Positions 60,175-64,000 of a DNA stretch of 64,000 nucleotides are shown one piece after another. Position numbers and translations under genes: made by a program. Position 1 is the first letter of the stretch, and every line of letters starts with the position of its first letter. The notes under the pieces were generated by a model that was not told the origin of the DNA, searched no databases, and saw nothing but the letters and a program-made list of their open reading frames with translations. This DNA comes from Rehmannia glutinosa (taxonomy: Eukaryota > Streptophyta > Magnoliopsida > Lamiales > Orobanchaceae), in NCBI GenBank assembly GCA_016081115.2, contig CM071928.1:55063950-55127949 (forward strand), written 5' to 3'.

Positions 60175-61587
60175 ATCACGCTCATTAACATGTGGGGACT
60201 GTGGATTAAGTAAATCAGTTATAGAGAGAGAGAAAATCACGCTCATTATTGTACTGTATATTTAACATATATTTACTGTATACTTAACACTATTTTGTTG
60301 TATATTTAATATATTTGTACTGCATATTACAATTGTCAAACAAAAACATGTGGGGACCGTTAATTAAGGAATCAATTAACAAGATTATTCTCAGCAGACC
60401 AATAATTACGGTATATCAAATAACAATAATTAAAAGATCAACAAATAATAAACACAAATCAATTACCTAAATTATTATACAGTAAACTATGTCTAACTAT
60501 ACAATAAAATCAGGTTATGTATACATTAAACTATATCTAACTGTACAACAAAATCAGACTTCCTATACAGTAAAACTATGTCTAACTATACAATAAAATC
60601 AGACTACCTATACAAAGAAACTAAGTCTAACTATACAATAAAATCAGACTATGTATACAAATACCCTCGACGCGCTCACGTAGCCATGATTAACAAAACA
60701 CCAGTCCTAGCATAAACAACCAAAAAAAAATGTCAGTGCTAAATATATAAAAAAACATACGGTAAAAATTAACTAAATAAGAAATAAAACGCATATAACT
60801 ATACAACGAAATCTCCTAAATAATCATCGAAACATATATCAATACATACATCAAATATTAACTAATTACACAGTAAAACAAATCTAAGTATACATCGAAA
60901 AACATATAAGTATACATTTACCTATACAAAAATATAAGTATACATCAAACCTACAAAACATTACTTAGTCTTCTTCAACTAGAAAAAACCTAGAACCTCC
61001 ATTAACCTCCATACAGAGAGTTTCATGATTGAGTTTCGAATTATAGGCCTTGGTCGCTTGATCATCAGAAGCTCCAGACATTTTTTCCCCTTCCAAAATT
61101 TGAACGGAAAAACCTTTGCCCATCAAACAAAATTAGTATAATTCAGATCAGAGAAGCAAAATTAAAACAAATTAAAAGGAATGAAAAAGAGGTTTTAGGT
61201 AAACAAAGATTCAATCATCTTATTAGGTAAATCAATTACCAATAAAAAAATGGAAAATGAAACTTGAACTCCAACAATTCTCATCGAAAATGATGACAAC
61301 CTTGGATTCCATGTCTTGGTACGATCAGATCGAGAAGTGCGAAAATTTGTTTAACTGCTCGGAAATAATATGACGATTGAGAGAGGGGAGAACCGATTTG
61401 GGGGAGTTACAATTGGGGGTGAAAACTACTAATAAGCAAATGACCAACTTGCCCTTATTTGATTTAAAATAAAATAAAAAGGCCATTAAATCAACCAAAT
61501 CTCAACCATCTAAGATTTTAAATCAGTGGACAAGATTAGTCCACACTGTCTCACTCTAATTATGTGGTCTCATTTGATCCTATTCCT
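59739..61587. mobile_element. TA-nested inverted-repeat element, copy E
   Basis: It begins GGATAAAATGAGACCAC and ends GTGGTCTCATTTGATCC, inverted repeats of the same family, again between TA/GA microsatellites. The interior repeats a block with 'AACATGTGGGGACC' and 'GAGAGAGAAAATCACG' at 59882, 60087, 60186 and 60341, and then AACTATACAATAAAATCAG words at 60470-60660. Confidence 0.72.
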
Positions 61588-63110
61588 ATATACATATATA
61601 TAGATTTATTGCATTGTTGTATAATTGAAGAATAAGAGCTCTTTTATATTTCTAGGAATATAATTCTGTTATATACTTAGTTTAGTTTTAGTGCTTATTT
61701 AATATAGTTTTGTTGCATTTTTTAAACACAATTTTGTGTACGTCTTCAACATAGCTAAATTTCCATGGTAGTTATATAATAAAATTTTAGTGTATTTTTC
61801 ATCATAGTTTTGTGTAGTGTTAGAATAAAATTTATTGTATTTATCATTTTCAGTTCTTATTATTGCATCCGTTTAATGACGATGTATTTTTTTGTCTTGT
61901 TGCGCTTGTTAATTTGTTGAAGATGGACAAAAGAAAATCAAAAAGGCAACTTTCTATTGGTGGTATGAGTAGTGGAGGGGGATGCAAATGTTTAGCCTAA
62001 GAAAAAGAGAAGGGGCAGTCGTGTTGTTAACACTAGTGTGAAGGATTTGTTTCTCATGTTGATTACTAGACTACGCCTAGAATTTTGGTCAAGCTATTGC
62101 GTTCTTTACGACAATCGTAGGGATGCTATTGTCGAGATGGGGTTTGAGAGTTTATTGTTGTTGAGAATTTTGGAGTTGCCTGGTGCCTCACCTTTTCGTG
62201 GCGATTAACTTTGTGATCATAATACGATTTTTATTAGTTAATTTTGCTATGCTTGTTGGACAAAAATTGTATGCTTTGTTTTTTGTATGGGTTTTAGTTG
62301 ATTGAATATATATTGGTATGTATATATCTTGTAAAACTAAAGTAAGAATGTGTGTATACTCGATAGAGTTAATGCATTTTCTTTTCAATTTTATCGTATA
62401 TTTTGGCACATTCTATTAAGTATAAATTATGTGCAACATTAATGTGTGTTTTGTGAGATGTTACTGTATATATCTAATTGATTTTTAGTGCATAGCTACA
62501 CTAGGTAGTGGACTGTATAATTAGTGCAGTTTTACATCATAGATAGTATAAGAATGTTGTAGACGATGTATATTTTTAAAATTCAAATCCCTAATTATAA
62601 GAATGCCGATAATTTAACATGATGTACATTTGTGATTTGGTTTTACTGCATGTTCAATATATGTGATTCAAATGTATAGATGTACAATAATAATACCTTA
62701 AGTATACATAGTTATGTAACTAAATATACAATCAACGGATAATTATTGTATTATATTGTATACGACTTGCACACAGTATAATATTAATGAAATAAAACAT
62801 CGGAAAAAATTGTAATGCACACAGTTTTCTCCTGATGATAGAAAAAAAGAAAAACGATTATCTTGTAGGAATTTGGCGTTGCATATTGAAATATATACCT
62901 TGCATTGCAACCTAATCGCCTTTGACGACCTTGTACGTGATGTTGCACTCTTCTCGCAATTCATCTTCGTCATTGTTACCAATTGTATTTGAAACCTTAC
63001 TATTTTTGAAACCCTCTCGCTTGCATACTATATATTGGTCATGAATGTCGTTGTTTCTGAACCTTCTTGTTGTACTTGTTCGAATGTCGAATCCACTATA
63101 AGAGCCATAT
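61588..63110. other. Intergenic with transposon-like short repeats
   Basis: It continues with TATACTTAGTTTAG-type words (61668-61690, 62450-62720) like the TA-nested family, so it is probably the remains of a larger member. It holds the broken ORF at 61923-62208. Confidence 0.45.
61923..62208 (+). pseudogene. Broken transposon-type ORF fragment
   Basis: The ATG at 61923 opens a short basic, Ser/Gly-rich frame to a stop at about 62000. A one-base shift then gives 'PKKKRRGSR' (nuclear-localisation-like) and a frame running to TAA at 62206 with 'NTSVKDLFLMLITRL' and 'AIVEMGFESLLLLRILELP'. The last part resembles the conserved 'MGFGSLL' region of plant transposon-captured ORFs that often carry a C-terminal Ulp1-like protease. 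No downstream domain is found here. The recognition is by pattern only. Confidence 0.4.
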
Positions 63111-64000
63111 TGTGAAGCCCCGATTTTTCCGAAGCTATTAATTGATCCTTATTGTTGTTTATACATTTGATCGACTATTTTACCGTCATTTTGACGGGTA
63201 ATTAATAATAATATATACATTTTGTATTTTATTTCATTTTATTTAATTATTTGTGATCATGATCTTATTTAATTCTATCCTCATTTATGATCACTTGATT
63301 GATCATTATTACTATTTTTGTATTTATTAGTCACCTTAGAATATTAAGAGACTATTTATTTTGGAGACTTTTACCTTATAGAATTAAGATTTTGATTTAG
63401 ATTAAGTGATCATGAGACTTACAAGTGATCAAGGAAATCACTAAATATTTTGGAGATTGATATATTTTATCTATTATCATCAAATTTGGGACAAAAAAAA
63501 ATATATAGAATTACCATATTGCCCTCATAGTGGACGACCATGGTGGTATTTTTGGGATAAAAATATCATCCAACTCTTGTACACCTACACCATATATTAG
63601 TCATCTTGTGTATAATTATATCATTAATTCAAACATTATATACATCATCTTATACACCAATTCTTTATTACTATTTTTCCCAACTTATTCCATTCTTCCC
63701 AATATTCTCCTTATTCCTCTCAAATTCCAATTTGACCCACACTTTGACTTGCATTTTGTCTCCATGCAAGAGACAAATTACAAGACATAATTTGATCAAA
63801 ATTTTCTCTCCCTCTCTCTCATACTACACGGCCATATGGCCTATTACACACAAGAAATTCATCTCATTTCATCTAACACATTTATCCTCTAACAAAAATC
63901 CTCCTCCTTCTCTCTAAAAACTCCCAACTTTTCTCTATTCTTCCTTTCACCTTCTTCTTCTATACTTAGAAAAATTTTCAACATTTCCTCCCTATTCTTC
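63111..64000 (-). mobile_element. Solo LTR-like element, copy 3, inverted, runs off the window
   Basis: It begins TGTGAAGCCCCGA, the complement of the end of copy 1, and follows the reverse complement of about 49550-50423. The rest lies outside the window. Confidence 0.75.

Overview
The window is plant nuclear DNA, almost certainly from a eudicot. It is AT-rich, has GT-AG introns and contains several plant-specific sequence classes: Ty1/copia retrotransposons, Mutator-like fold-back elements, hAT miniature elements, endogenous caulimovirid DNA and a DUF506 gene. There is one credible host gene; almost everything else is transposon or old viral DNA. A 100-base run of N (56683-56782) is an assembly gap. 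I cannot name the species from sequence alone.

Layout. 1-14717: a tandem Ty1/copia (Sirevirus-type) arrangement reading internal 3' end, LTR, full internal region (gag, protease, integrase, RT, RNase H, env-like ORF), LTR; the middle LTR is shared by two elements. 14718-24304: AT-rich intergenic DNA with two candidate LTR-type fragments, a TA-microsatellite-nested inverted-repeat element (22060-23136), a hAT-type miniature element and a 123-bp hairpin. 24310-29028: four about 910-bp LTRs alternating with three about 360-bp internal segments, all minus strand, bounded by one 5-bp target duplication (TTAAC). 29224-30317: a three-exon DUF506 (PDDEXK-like) gene whose upstream region is interrupted by that array.

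30617-45403: four Mutator-type elements, each with a perfect 9-bp target duplication. Two of them, each only about 550 bp of fold-back sequence, carry an endogenous pararetrovirus (Caulimoviridae) near their centre. One viral copy is about 7.6 kb with all expected domains (37479-45120, minus strand); the other is a 2.5-kb internal-deletion copy (30929-33459). Both copies have the same ends, opened at the tRNA-Met primer site. 46272-64000: three copies of a 4.15-kb LTR-like sequence (46272-50423, 53650 to the gap, 63111 onward), more TA-nested inverted-repeat elements, a hAT element, a fifth Mutator-type element containing a tRNA-like stretch, and a broken transposon-type ORF.

Little acts together as a pathway here; the story is nesting and recombination. 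Copies of the same repeat differ mainly by small indels and substitutions at CAG/CTG, CCWGG and CG sites while long AT-rich stretches are identical. That suggests that part of the frameshifting is consensus error at methylated cytosines, so 'pseudogene' calls on the younger elements are provisional.
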